A stretch of DNA of 64,000 bases from Macrostomum hystrix (lineage: Eukaryota > Platyhelminthes > Macrostomidae), in the NCBI GenBank assembly GCA_950097015.1, contig CATNEN010000002.1, forward strand, positions 8,819,501 through 8,883,500. Reading direction: 5' to 3'. The notes under the pieces are model-generated. The model worked only from the letters and a program-made list of their open reading frames with translations. It was not told where the DNA came from and made no database searches. Made by a program: the position numbers and the translations under genes. This document shows, piece after piece, positions 1 to 11,170 of this stretch (within the stretch, counting starts at the first letter, position 1; each line of letters starts with the position of its first letter).

Positions 1-2639
1 TAAACTGCCTTGGCCGCGCCCTCAATTAAATTACTCAGGACCCAGTGCTCACCTGTTCCGCCCGGAGCCTTCCTCTGTCAGGCAATAAAAACAGGTGGCA
101 ATTTAAAAAAACTTGCTTAAAAACGGCTCTGGCTCGTCTGAGAGCTTCCCAAGGATCCGTGGACACAGAGCGAGGCGAAGGGGCTTCAGAGAGGGAACAA
201 AAACAATAAAAGGAACAGAAAATTAGTTTTGCCGTTGCCAGCCAGAATCGAGGAATTATTTCTTCCCCTCCTTCCAATCTTTCCCTTGAGCGACTCTGCT
301 AAGCAAAGCAAAGCGAACCAGAGCAAATCGACTTGGCATTTGATAAGAAATTTGCCTGTAAGCAAGTAAAACACAAGCACCGCCAACCCCAACAGGAAAG
401 CAGCAGGCCCTCTTTTCCCAACTCAAGTAGCACCAGAAATAAATTTTTGACATTAAAGAATTCCAAAGCAAGGCGTTTCACAATTTGTGTTTGAAGTAAA
501 ACTTGAATTTTGAATAGCAACAAAAAAATTAGGAAAAAATTCAAGAAAACTTGAATTGAAAAAACTTGAAAAAAGAGCTTACCACCGTTTCCTTGAGTCC
601 GCAGCAGCTGCTGCTGTTTGCATTAATTTTTCATAAACAGCCAGAAACGCGGGAGAGAAAAAACACAGGAATTATGTGCAATGAAAATTCAAAGCCCTCA
701 GTCCGCACGAGAGCTGCTGCTCTGCTCTCGTAGCTGAACTACCTCTTATTTTTTTAAAGCATTTTTAATCAACAGAATTTGCAACACAAAAACTTTTCCC
801 CTATAGTCCAGTTAGCAGCTTTTTTGTCTAATTTTAGACCGCTAAATGCGTTGCGAACGGTCGGGCTCAGCCTCTGGCTGCAGGTGTTCGTGGCAGCTCG
901 CGAAACCCAACAGCCATCCGTCATAGCCGAATTCGCTGGCATGCTGTTTTCTTCAGCGGCTTTCTGTTCTTTCTCCATCGCCTTTGCTTCTATCAACGCT
1001 GCAATTTTTTAGCAGCAGAATTTTTACAAGTTGCAAACTGGGGTGGGGTAGCCCAGGTGAATGAGTGAGTGGCCGCCCCTACCTGATATTTTTTCGGTAT
1101 TTCGAATTATCCGATGCCGAGCGAGTGCCTGATTTACAGCTGCAGATAAGACTCTGTCAAACCGCAATACGGCTTGCTCTGCCGCGCTTTCTCTCCTTCA
1201 TCATCAACTTAATTCCCAGCATCCGGCAGGTCCTCAGCCCGCCAGCGCCCGGATAGGGTGTCAGACTGAATATAAAAAACTTCCCAAATGGGGGAAAAGT
1301 TACTTTGCCCATGCATCGGTTTTGGATTTTGGAGCTCCAAGTTAAAGATTTGCTGCTTCAGATAAGAACCCCACCTTGGACTAGCCGATTCTGTAATCAC
1401 GGATTTGCAGGGCGCCCCCCAGTCTTGGCGCGCACTGTTTTTTGTTTTAATCAATTGGATTCCGCGCCCCTCAAAGCAAAATCTGCTAAGCAAAGTTCCC
1501 ATTCAGGCGCCAACCCCGCGTACACTTCCTTGTTCCATTGCTGCCTTTCCCAATTGAAGAAGGAAAAATAATTGAAGAGAGATTAGTTTAAGCCAAACAG
1601 GGCGCACCTGCCAACCCGGCTGGGGGGGATTTTGCAGATTTTATTGCATTTTTTTCATTATTTTCCTCATTTTTCTCAGACTTATAGGATTAAAGTTTTC
1701 TTGCCTGCTGAATTAACAAATGCAATGCAGAAATTGTAACTCCAAAACTTGTGGAAACAGAAGTCTAAATTAAATGGCAATAAAATGTGTAGAGTCCGCG
1801 ACTTGTCAGCCATTGTGAATTTGACTCGACAGCAATTGCAACAGCTTTTGTTGTTTGACTTCACTTTGAGAACAGGTTTGTATTCTCAACAGTTCTCTTA
1901 ATCCAACCTGTGCGGGGCTCCGGTGGGATTTAAAAATGACTCCAATTCAGCTTGACTCTGCTTTTCTGAGCAAATTTTGCAAACTTCAGCCCCGGGGGTT
2001 AGTTCATTAATCAGGAGATTAGGGGCTGTCCTGTTTAATTCCTCGCTGACAAATACTAAAAAATAGTGTCTGCTGCAGGGACTGGTCACAGATGGCCCGG
2101 TGCGTCTCCCGTGTCTCATTGCATTTCATGGCTCTGCAGTCCTGTCAGCACTCGCAATTTCAATTTAATTATTTGAACAAAGGCTCGCCTTGCTTTTTAT
2201 ATATCGATTTTTTGTTTTAATGCAGTTTTTAACTTGAGCACACTTTGGGTGTCCCAAAATTGGGCTGCCCACCTGGCGTGCCTAATTGCTTTTAAAACTC
2301 TTCAAGCTGTACTCCCGCGCAGAATCCACACTGGGGGCTCCCCTCCCTACCTGTCTCCCCCTTTGTGACTTTGAGTAAAAAAACTTTTTCTCCGTTGTAG
2401 AATTGATAGTTTGATTTAACCAAATTGGTTCTGTTGTTTTGCTTTGCAAACTTTTGCTAGGCTAGATTTACGTGGATGCAGAATGGGCATTGTGCTTAAC
2501 TTTGTTAGCCTTTTGACAGGCTTTCACTGGTTGTCTGCCTGTCAGTTGGCCTTTTTTAAACAATTCCAATTTCCCGAGTGAAAAAAGTTTTCAGATTCAT
2601 ATTTTTTAACTAAAGAAAATTTTGCTGATGTACGAGCTA
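1..2639. other. Non-coding AT-rich upstream region
   Basis: I see no supported coding exon here. The open frames are short, overlap on both strands, and have no recognisable domain or splice signals. The sequence is AT-rich with many T/A homopolymer runs and scattered GC-rich patches. It lies 5' of the zinc finger gene, so it could hold promoter or distal regulatory elements or a 5' UTR intron of that gene. No specific site can be named from sequence alone. Confidence 0.5.
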
Positions 2640-3223
2640 TTTTCGGCAGAAATACAGGCAGCAGCAGAAGAAGCAGCAGCAGCAGCATCATCAGCATTCG
2701 TAGTATTTGCAGCAACAGTAGCATCAGCATCAGCAGCAGTAGCTGCAGAAGCTGCAGCATCAGCAGCAGTAGTAGAATTTGCAGCAGCAGCAGCAGCAGT
2801 TGTAGAATTTGCAGCAGCAGCAGCAGCAGTTGTAGAATTTGCAGCAGCAGCAGCAGCAGTTGTAGAATTTGCAGCAGCAGCAGCAGCAGTTGTAGAATTT
2901 GCAGCAGCATCAGCAGCAGTTGTAGAATTTGCAGCAGCAGCAGCAGCAGTTGTAGAATTTGCAGCAGCAGCAGCATCAGCAGCAGCAGCAGCATCAGCAG
3001 CAGCAGCAGCATCAGCAGCAGCAGCAGTAGGAGTTGTAGAATTAGCAGCAGCAGCAGCATCAGCAGCAGCATCAGCAGCAGCAGCAGCAGCATCAGCAGC
3101 AGCAGCAGTTGTAGAATTTGCAGCAGCAGCAGCATCAGCATTCGTAGTATTTGCAGCAACAGTAGCATCAGCATCAGCAGCAGTAGCTGCAGAAGCTGCA
3201 GCATCAGCAGCAGTAGTAGAATT

Positions 3224-3260
<37 letters not shown>

Positions 3261-3486
3261 GAATTTGCAGCAGCAGCAGCATCAGCAGCAGCAGTAGTAG
3301 CAGCAGCAGTAGTAGCAGCAGCAGTAGTAGTAGTGGTTGCAGCAGTATCAGCAGCAGTAGCACCACCATCAGCAGCAGTAGTAGTATTTGCAGCAGCAGC
3401 AGCATCATCATCAGCAGCATCAGCAGCATCAGCAGCATCAGCAGCATCAGCAGCATCATCATCATCAGCAGCAGCAGCATAGCAGG
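2640..3486. repeat. CAG/CAT-rich trinucleotide-derived array with a 30-nt subperiod
   Basis: About 850 bp consist of GCA/CAG, CAT and GTA triplets. Between about 2760 and 2970 a 30-nt unit recurs: a run of CAG triplets, then TTGTAGAATTT. A longer block beginning with a CATTCGTAGTATTTG segment occurs twice (about 2693 and 3138), so the array contains an internal segmental duplication. Because everything is in triplets, several frames on both strands stay open and give poly-Ala/Val/Ser, poly-Leu/Met or poly-Gln/His. I treat this as a satellite, not as a gene. Confidence 0.85.
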
Positions 3487-6077
3487 CTTTCATGCGACAT
3501 AGTATCAGCTGAAAAAACTTTTCTTGTCAATTTCAAGCAAAACCAAGTAAAAATAGCTGAACATTGGGGAGGATGGATGCTAAATCCCACTTGAAGAATC
3601 CCGAAAACCTTTGGGACAATCGTATATTGGTTGTAAACACAACTGAATGCTTGTGCAATCACCCCCTGCGCAATCCCATCGACCAAAAAGATTTTTTGTC
3701 CACTAAAAGAAATAACAATTTTTGTAGTATTAATAAAACTAATATATAATGACAATAACATACCAAAGTCCAGTCATGTCTATCAGTTAAATGGAAACTA
3801 AGGTAGCCTCGGTGACCATTGCACTGAGGAGGGAGTGGGGAAGGAAAGCTTGGGAGCCAGGGAGGGGAGAAAGGGAAGCTGTTTGGTGGATTTCATGAGG
3901 CCTTAGTTGCAGGACATAAAAGTTTTAATGACGGAGCCTCCCCAGCTCCGGGTCCGCGCTGTCGGCCCGCGGACTAATTTAAAAAAAGTTTACTTTTTTT
4001 CAACTGAAATAAATTATAAGTAAACACAGCTGCCCCTGAAGCAGCTGCTTCAGCCACCGCACCAGCCACCGAATTCAAGCAAACTGGAAAATAAAATCTC
4101 CTCACTAGGAGGGGGTGGGTTTTAGCTCCGCGCACTGAAAATTTTCCTCCTTAAAGTAAAGAAAAACTTCAACTGCGGGCAAAAACTGCAGTGTGTGTAT
4201 GTGTGTGTGCATTAAATAAACACTTTTTTGAATAGACAGGTAGATAGGCAGGTATAGGCTCTGAAAACTGTGTTTAATGGCTTGGGATTGTGTGGGTCTC
4301 TCCAGATAAATAAGGATCCCATTGCCGATACAAAAAACAAGTTAAGACAGGGGTAGTGCTTAAGCTTATAGTGAGATTTCCCTGTCACAATAAATAAAAG
4401 TGATGCCAGAGCTGAAAACTGCATTTCCTACGGCGCCTCATTGTCTTAGCGGGATCATTCTTTATGGGAAGATTATTTACTCAGCTCATCATTGAGTTCT
4501 GCGAGTGCCTGGTGTCTGATGCAGCAGTTCAAACTTTGTGAACAAGTTTTTTTCATTGGATGAATTTTCAAGCTATACTCAAAGAACCAGAGATGGCCAG
4601 CATGAATGCATGAATATTTGATACTGCCAATCTCTGCTAGATGAAGATGTGAGTTGGAATTGGGAATGTCTGCAGGGCTAAGGAGTTGAGCCTGGCCTCA
4701 TGTTGTCAAACTTGGAAATCAAAAAAGCTAGCCTCTATTGACTTTTCAATGATTGCATGTGCTGCTGGGCTAGCTATTATCAGGGCCTAGTTTTCATGGG
4801 CCTCCAAAAACAGTTAATATTTTATTGAGCCGGCTGGGTGGCTCACGCACCGGCCCGCCGGCCCCAACAACTCTTGAGCAGTGTTCTCAGGCAGCAAAAA
4901 TTGAGCTTACGTTTTTATTCTCAACATTTTTTTCAACATGGATTAAAGATTAACTGACAAAAAACTGTGATTAGGAATCGGTTTCTCGACCATGAGATGG
5001 GAATTTCTTTAAAGGAAGTTGAGCATTTTCAAAAATGTCCCCTTAAGAACTGCGGTTTAATAATTGCCGGCGCACAAACCGACACTGGAGGGATCAGTGA
5101 GCCGTCCTCTTAGGCAAGTTGGCATTTTTTAACGAGCTGTATAGTGGAAATGAAAAAAGTTTTACTTTTGAGGTGTGGCGAGCGCTCAGCTCTGAACTCA
5201 ACTGAAGTTTTTCTGTCTGTGCCGTTTCTCTTTTGAGGATTTCAATTTCTAGATGGTTAAGCAATGGGCAACTGGCAATTTCGTCATGGCTGTTTTTTGT
5301 GTGGCATCTCTCGTACCTTTTTCTCAGGCGGGTAATGAGCCTTTGAGCAGAGCGATTTCAACCTGTCTTTGCTGCTCAACTGCAGACATGCCTAAACACT
5401 TTTCACTCACAAATGATTTCTAGTTTTAAAAAGTCTTTCGCTTACTTTGCATTCTATTTAAGACAAAGAGTTGAAAAGATGCACGGGTGACGCGGTGCTG
5501 CGGCCTGAGAGGAAGGAGGTTTTCTTTCAGAGCGGGCAGTGCAGCAAATATTGCTCACAAATATCAGTGTATTTCGTGGCCAGGGTCCATGCCTAGGTCA
5601 GCTTTCTCAAAGCCAGGCGCATCATCGATTCCAAGCACGCGAGTTCTCCCCAACCACGGGTGGGATAATTAGTCCCCTAGGCGGGCCTGCACATGAAATT
5701 TAACGAGAGATTTGAGCCCATTTTTAATAATTGGGAAGAATTTCAACCCTCCCCAGTCCAATCCATTCCGATCCCAAATCCCAAACTCCGGCCCCCTCAA
5801 CCCCTCTCTCGCAAGCTCTCTCTTTTTCTCTCGCCTTACCAAACCCCCCGTCTCTTTCGCCCGGGTAGCCACGGACCTCCCTGAGGGCGCGAGTTTCTCG
5901 CCCCAGTTATGATTTATTATTATATCGTTATCATTCACCGATGGCTTCCATAGAGGCTTGGCGCAGCGATGTGGAGAACCCATTCCAATTTATTTTTCGA
6001 CACAAAATCCAAATGAGGCAAATCTATGATCAAATTGTGCTTTGGTGCTTGAGAAAAATCTCACTAGAAACTTTAAA
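3487..6077. other. Non-coding region immediately 5' of the zinc finger gene
   Basis: No recognisable protein or RNA gene is seen. A short TG-rich tract lies at about 4193-4210. The last few hundred bases (about 5690-5900) are pyrimidine-rich, with CCC/CTC runs. The first ATG of the zinc finger frame is at 6078. The frame is open further upstream without an ATG, so an upstream exon or a 5' UTR within this stretch is possible. Confidence 0.5.
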
Positions 6078-7459
6078 ATGAAGTTAACGAATGAAACATT
6101 ATGGGCTTTCGGCAGCTATCTGTGGACAGATGGCGAGGAGTTTGAGCATGAGGAGGAGCTAAGATCAGTCCCCAAAAACCTTGCAGCCGCCAGTCTGTGG
6201 AGCCAGCAGCACGAGCTGTACAAGGCGGCCACCGCAGCCCTCGCTAGCGGAGGCTTTCCGCCGTTGGGCGCAGCCGCAGCAGCCGCAGCCGCAGCAGCAG
6301 CGGCAGCAGCCGCCGCAGCTACTCAAGCTCCGCTGACCGCGGCAACCCAGACGGCTCCAGTGCCGCTCCCACTCACCAAGCATCAGCAGCAGCTGCTGCA
6401 GTCAGGTGATCAGCAGGATGGGCAGCTGAGCCGCGGCGAGTCGCCTGACTTCGGCATGAACGGCTCCTCGCTCTCGCAGAATTCCTTGGCCTTCGGCGGC
6501 TCGGGCCGGCGGAAGCAGACAAAGCCCAACCGCGTCAGCGGGGGCGAGGAAGGCAGCGCCGGAGCTCCGGGATCGGCAGACGATTCGGCTGCCGGCGATC
6601 AGCAGCCAGAGGATCTCGCTGGGTCTCCGGGACAAGAGGGCGATGAGCCGCAGCTGATGCAGACGCCCTCGACGCCACTAGCGCTGCCACCGCCACCGCC
6701 GTTGCAACAGTCGACGCCACAGCCGCTGCCATTGTTGCCACTGCCACCTGCGCTGCAGCCGCTGCCCCCACCGCATCCGCCAGCTCTACCGCCGCCGCCG
6801 CAATCGCAATCGCAACCGATGCCGATGCCTACTGTTGCGGAGAAAGCGCACAAGAACTCCATCGGTCTGCAGGACAAGTTGGCGCAGCAGCAGACGCAGC
6901 TCGCTGGAAAAGTGTCAGCCGACGGCAAGCCAGACAGCTACTGCGAGTACTGCGAGAAGCTTTTCTGCAACAAGTACTACTTGAAGAAGCACAAAGCCGA
7001 TGTGCACGGCATCAGCGCTGTTGATCAACAGCCCGGAGGCGGAGGCGGAGTCGGTGCTGGCGGCGGAGGCGTCGGTCACCAGCAGCAGCAGCAGCAGCAT
7101 CACCATCAGCACGGAAGGAAGCGGGGACCGCAGCCGGAGCCGCCTCACCATCCAGTGTCGGCCGCGGCCGCCATGGTAGCTAATCCGGCAGCAGCAGCCG
7201 CCGCCGCAGCCGCGGCAGCCGCCAACCCGCTCGCGAACCCGCTTCTGTCAATGGGGCACTGCCTGAACCCGTTCCAGACGCTGCTGTTCAACCCGTTCGC
7301 GCTTTCCTCGATGTCTCTGATGCCGGGCATACCGCAGCCCTTCCTTCCCGGCGCCTACCCCATGATGGCCAAGCTGGAATCTGTGCCAGCTCAGCAGCAG
7401 CCGCTTCTGCCGCCTCCGCCAGCGCAGGCCCCGCAGCAGCAGGCCTTGGCATCAGTGAG

Positions 7460-7500
<41 letters not shown>

Positions 7501-10500
7501 TAACTCCAAATCCTCCTCAAGCGTCCGTCACTCCGCCGAGCCCTGTCCCGCCTGGATCCATCTCTCCGACCGCTGTTGACGGCGGAGGCGGCGCCTCTGG
7601 AGGCACCGATGTCAACTCAGACGCCTACTGCCCTATCTGCCAGAAGAATGTGTGCTCAAAGTATTTCCTCAAGACTCACATGGCTAATCAGCACAACGTG
7701 AAGGATTTCAAGCTGCCAGAAAGTCAGCCGGTGCCGCAATCGCAGCCGTCGCAGCTGCCGCCCTCGCCACTGCAGTCGCAGCCACAGCCACCGCCACCGC
7801 AGCTGACTGGTCCGATGAAGTGCCCTGAGCCAGAGACCGAACAGGTGCTCAACCTGAGCTCCAAGAAGCAGCCACAGCAGCAGCAGCCTCAGCTGCAGCA
7901 GCAGCAGCCGGAGCTTAGCCAGGAGCTGAAATGCCAGAGCTGCGGCCTGACCTTTGGCAGCTCGGTTGAGCTTCGCGTTCACGTGGCGGCACATCATTCG
8001 AACTTCGCGGACCTCAGCAGCCTGATGGGCCTGGCCATGCCGCAGCTGGACCGCCCGCATCATCACCTGTCTGGCGCGCACCACATGGACGCCTTCCAGT
8101 CCTCGATGGTGGCAGCGAAGCTGGCCGACCGGGTCATCTGCGATGTCTGCCACAAGGAGGTCTGCAACAAGTACTTCCTCAAGACCCACAAGGAGAAAGT
8201 GCACGGCATTCCCAGGGAGCTGCAGGGTGGCGGCTGCGGCGGCGGCGGCAGCGGAGCTGGACGAGGCTCCACGGGCCAGGAGATCTGTGAGTTCTTTGAG
8301 CTTTCTTTCCCCTAAAAGCTTATCCCTGTTCCTTCTATCCCTTCAGAGAGAACAGAGAGGTTGTAGCCTAGTGGTTAGGGCGTCGGACTCACGACTTGAA
8401 GGTCGGGGGTTCGATTCCCGACTCCACTGGAACAATTTGCGTCCTTTAGCAAGACACTTAACTCTGCATTGCTTCAGTTCACCCAGCTGTTAAATGGGTA
8501 CCAGCATCAGCTGGGATAATTGAAGGTGGGTGTGGCGTCCCCCCAGTCCGTGGACTGAACAGCTGTACGCAGCCTTCAGATGCGCCGCGCATTAGCTGCG
8601 GCTGTGCTGTCGGCTGCACATCTGACCCAATTGGGGCAGGTGTAATCAATTATTATTATTATTATTATTCTATCCCTATTCCTTCTATCCATATTTCTTC
8701 TATCCCTACTCTTTCTATCCCTATTCCTTCTATACCTATCCCTTCTATCCCTATTTCGTGCTATTTTATCATTTCAAGCCCACATTCCGGGCCGCATATT
8801 TTTGTGGCCTGTCATCAGTGTTTTGTTTTCGCTGTTTTCGTCTCTTTTGGCCCGGTCTCTCCCGATGTTTTCAGTTAAACTTTTATGCATTTTAAATCCC
8901 AGAATTCGTGGGACAAAGATCCCGCCGTCCATTGGTTTCCCTTTCAGTTGGTCCCGAAAGTTGCGGCATAAAAAATTAATGCCTGCCCAGCCAGATAGCC
9001 GGGTCGCAGAGGAAAGACCTTTAAAAAAATCAGAAAAATTTGCCGCCCTCGCGTCTGTGCCATTTCGAATCGGGCGTTATTTTTGCCATTTGCAATTCCC
9101 CAGCTCTGCGGACACTTCGTAGCCGGTAGGGGGCTTCCATTTATCGTTATTGTAAATCATTTGATTTTTGTTAATTTGCTTCAACTAAAACGGTCAACAA
9201 TGAACTGAAAACCGACCGTTTGACATTCCGTCGTAGGATGAACTGAGCAGGAATTAGACACAAGAGGGCCGCGAGGGCACGGAACAACAAAAGTTAGCCG
9301 GGGAGGGGGCTGAAACTGGATCTGCCTGAGACGCTGAGTTCTGAATGGGACGGGAATTAAGACTTTTTGTCTTCAATTACGAATATTTGAGCAGCAGCGG
9401 ATCAGGAGGGGCTCGAGAATAGCCAAAAGCAAAGAAAACAGAAAAGATGGGGAGGAGAAGAGGATAAAAGGCAGACGAGGAACAAAGAGGGGCAGCAAAT
9501 CCCAACTTGGCGAATGTTTGGCAAAGAAGAGAGGCCCCCTGAGCAGCAGCTCAACATTTTAAAAAGATGTCGGGGACTCCGCAGCAGCTCGCATTGCCCC
9601 GGGGGTCCTCGGATCAGCGGGTCAATAAAGTCGATGTTTTCTTTTAAAAAAACTTTGGGCTAAATTTCTCTTTCTCGTCGTGAAAGATGAACGCGACGCA
9701 AAAAATCCCCCCCAGAATTCTTACTCAATAACTCAACCTGAGCCTCTGAAATCCCATGAAAAATATCCTACAATAGTCTTTAATGCCCTTGCCGGGAGTA
9801 ACTCGAAACTTCAGGGCAGCCTCGTCTGGCTATCTGCCAGCAGGCAGGGGATAAACATGCTGGACAATGGCAGGCTAAAGAATCCTAAATCACAACCCCT
9901 TCTGCTACAGCCCCGGCAACAATGGGCAAATGGTCAGCAGCACCAGCCACCCTGACAACAGCATCATCGGCCGCCAACGCTGCCGCTGCTGTAGCTGCAG
10001 CCGCCGCAGCGGCCGCCGCAGCCTCCGCGGCATCGTCCGTGAGCTCCGGACAGCCGGGCAAGTCGAACAGTGGCTCCCCCGCCCAGCAGAGAATCCGCTG
10101 CGACACCTGCGGCAAGGAGGTCTGCAACAAGTACTTCCTGCGGGTGCACCGGCTCAACAAACACGGCATCGCTGACAGCTCCGACAGCTCGCCCGCAAAC
10201 ACAGACACGGACTCCCGCTCTGAGATGGAGCCAGTCGGCGAGCAGCTTCAGCAGCTGCAGCAGTTCCACAAGCTGCACCAGCAGATGCTGCAGCATGCCA
10301 GCCGTGGCAGCGACATGTGCCCCTGCCCGCACTGCGGCCTCCTCTGCCCTAGCTCGCAGCAGCTGCAGCGTCACGTGCAACAGGTAAGTCAGGAGACTCC
10401 GCGGGACTTTTTAACCATTTAACAATGCGTTGGGTGTGTGCGTTATTGAAATCCAAATTGCTTGGCTATCGGTCCTTTGGTGATAGTAGATCCACATGAT

Positions 10501-11045
10501 AGGCAAACTGACTCATAGGCGGGAAATTTCACGACAAGCCCCCGTGCCTTCCCTCCGCTCAATATGAATGTGGCCCCGCCGCGGAATCGAGCGCAGGAAC
10601 CTTGCTGCGAGAGGCAAACGCGTTTGAGTTTGAACATCCTGAGTTTGTGCACTTCCAAGCAGGTTAATTGACCGAAGAACCCACTCCCTTAACTTCACCA
10701 TCGCAGGCGCATCCAGCTGAGCTGCTGAAGCATTCGGAGGTCGATGCCGACTGCAACGACATTGCAGAAGACGCACCGACAGAAGCCAAGCGACGCCGCC
10801 GTGACTCGGACGTTGATAGCGAAGATAATCCTGAACCCACGACGCCGAGGACGGACGATCTCGCTAAGCTGGAGGCTCGGACGGCGTTGAACCTGACGGT
10901 CGTTGAATCGGCTGCTTCCAATGTCGCCGACACGCCGGCCGACGATGCCTCGGCGATGGAGGTTGCGGAGCTGCACGGAACAGCCGGCGAGGCGGACTCC
11001 GCAGCCGAGTCTAGCGATGCCCGGATCGACCTGCCCGTGTCGTGA
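6078..11045 (+). CDS. Multi-C2H2 zinc finger protein, three exons
   Basis: Predicted nuclear DNA-binding regulator of about 1006 aa. Exons are 6078-8286, 9911-10383 and 10707-11045; phases agree (donors GTGAGT and GTAAGT; acceptors CTACAG and TCGCAG). Six C2H2 fingers are visible. Those starting near residues 289, 518 and 688, plus one in exon 2, share a rare signature, C-x2-C-x3-C-x-KY[FY]L, followed by H-x4-H and usually HG[IM]. The others are a degenerate finger near 619 and a last finger (CPHCGLLCPSSQQLQRH) whose final His comes only after splicing into exon 3. Ala, Pro and Gln runs fill the linkers, including about 13 Gln near residue 465. VLNLSSK (590-596) resembles a CtBP-binding motif. 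Exon 3 adds an acidic tail with KRRRRDSD. Without splicing, exon 1 stops at 8315. The start is the first in-frame ATG; an upstream exon is possible. I do not recognise the exact orthologue. Confidence 0.8.
8316..8757. repeat. 15-nt TATCCCTATTCCTTC repeat split by a SINE
   Basis: Copies of a unit close to TATCCCTATTCCTTC lie on both sides of the SINE, at about 8320-8345 and 8668-8757, inside intron 1 of the zinc finger gene. The SINE therefore appears to have landed in an existing short-unit array. The array begins about 34 nt after the splice donor. Confidence 0.7.
8348..8669 (+). mobile_element. tRNA-derived SINE, family B, full copy
   Basis: The head is tRNA-like, with an A box (TAGCCTAGTGG, 8364-8374) and a B box (GGTTCGATTCC, 8408-8418), the internal promoter of RNA polymerase III. 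A body of about 220 bp follows, including CTTTAGCAAGACACTTAACT and CACCCAGCTGTTAAATGGG. It ends in an (ATT)n tail at about 8651-8669. Related copies lie near 12398-12575 (+) and 35180-35345 (-). It sits in intron 1 of the zinc finger gene, in the sense orientation. It is not a functional tRNA gene, because body and tail continue past the head. Confidence 0.85.
10515..10640 (-). mobile_element. SINE family A fragment, mainly the tRNA-like head
   Basis: On the minus strand this matches the first part of the family A elements at 27721-28085 and 38660-38995. It has CGCGTTTGCCTCTCGC, a B-box-like CGCTCGATTCCGCGGC, and then GGGGGCTTGTCGTGAAATTT. It lies in intron 2 of the zinc finger gene, antisense to it. 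The longer body of the other copies is missing or unrecognisable. Confidence 0.7.
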
Positions 11046-11164
11046 GCGCCGCCCACCCTGCGACCCCTCCTGAACCCTCAGCCAGCTTGAACATCTTGCC
11101 GGGCACGCGACTGTCACACAGTCTGTACAAAGTGATGCACTGCAAAGCAATATTCTTAGAGCAG

Positions 11165-11170
11165 AATAAA
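11165..11170 (+). terminator. Poly(A) signal AATAAA of the zinc finger gene
   Basis: A perfect AATAAA lies 120 nt after the stop codon at 11043-11045, a normal distance for a short 3' UTR. The next stretch is TG/TC-rich, as expected downstream of a cleavage site. Confidence 0.65.

Noticed and set aside
2542-3493. Long frames of about 290-310 codons on both strands
   Set aside because: They translate the CAG-type array into poly-Leu, poly-Ala or similar. Flanks show no domain, splice signals or consistent frame.
6042-6077. Upstream start of the zinc finger frame at a TTG
   Set aside because: A TTG start is unlikely in an animal gene; the first ATG at 6078 is preferred.
8361-8432. Functional tRNA gene
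   Set aside because: A and B boxes are present, but the sequence continues into a SINE body and ATT tail shared with other copies.
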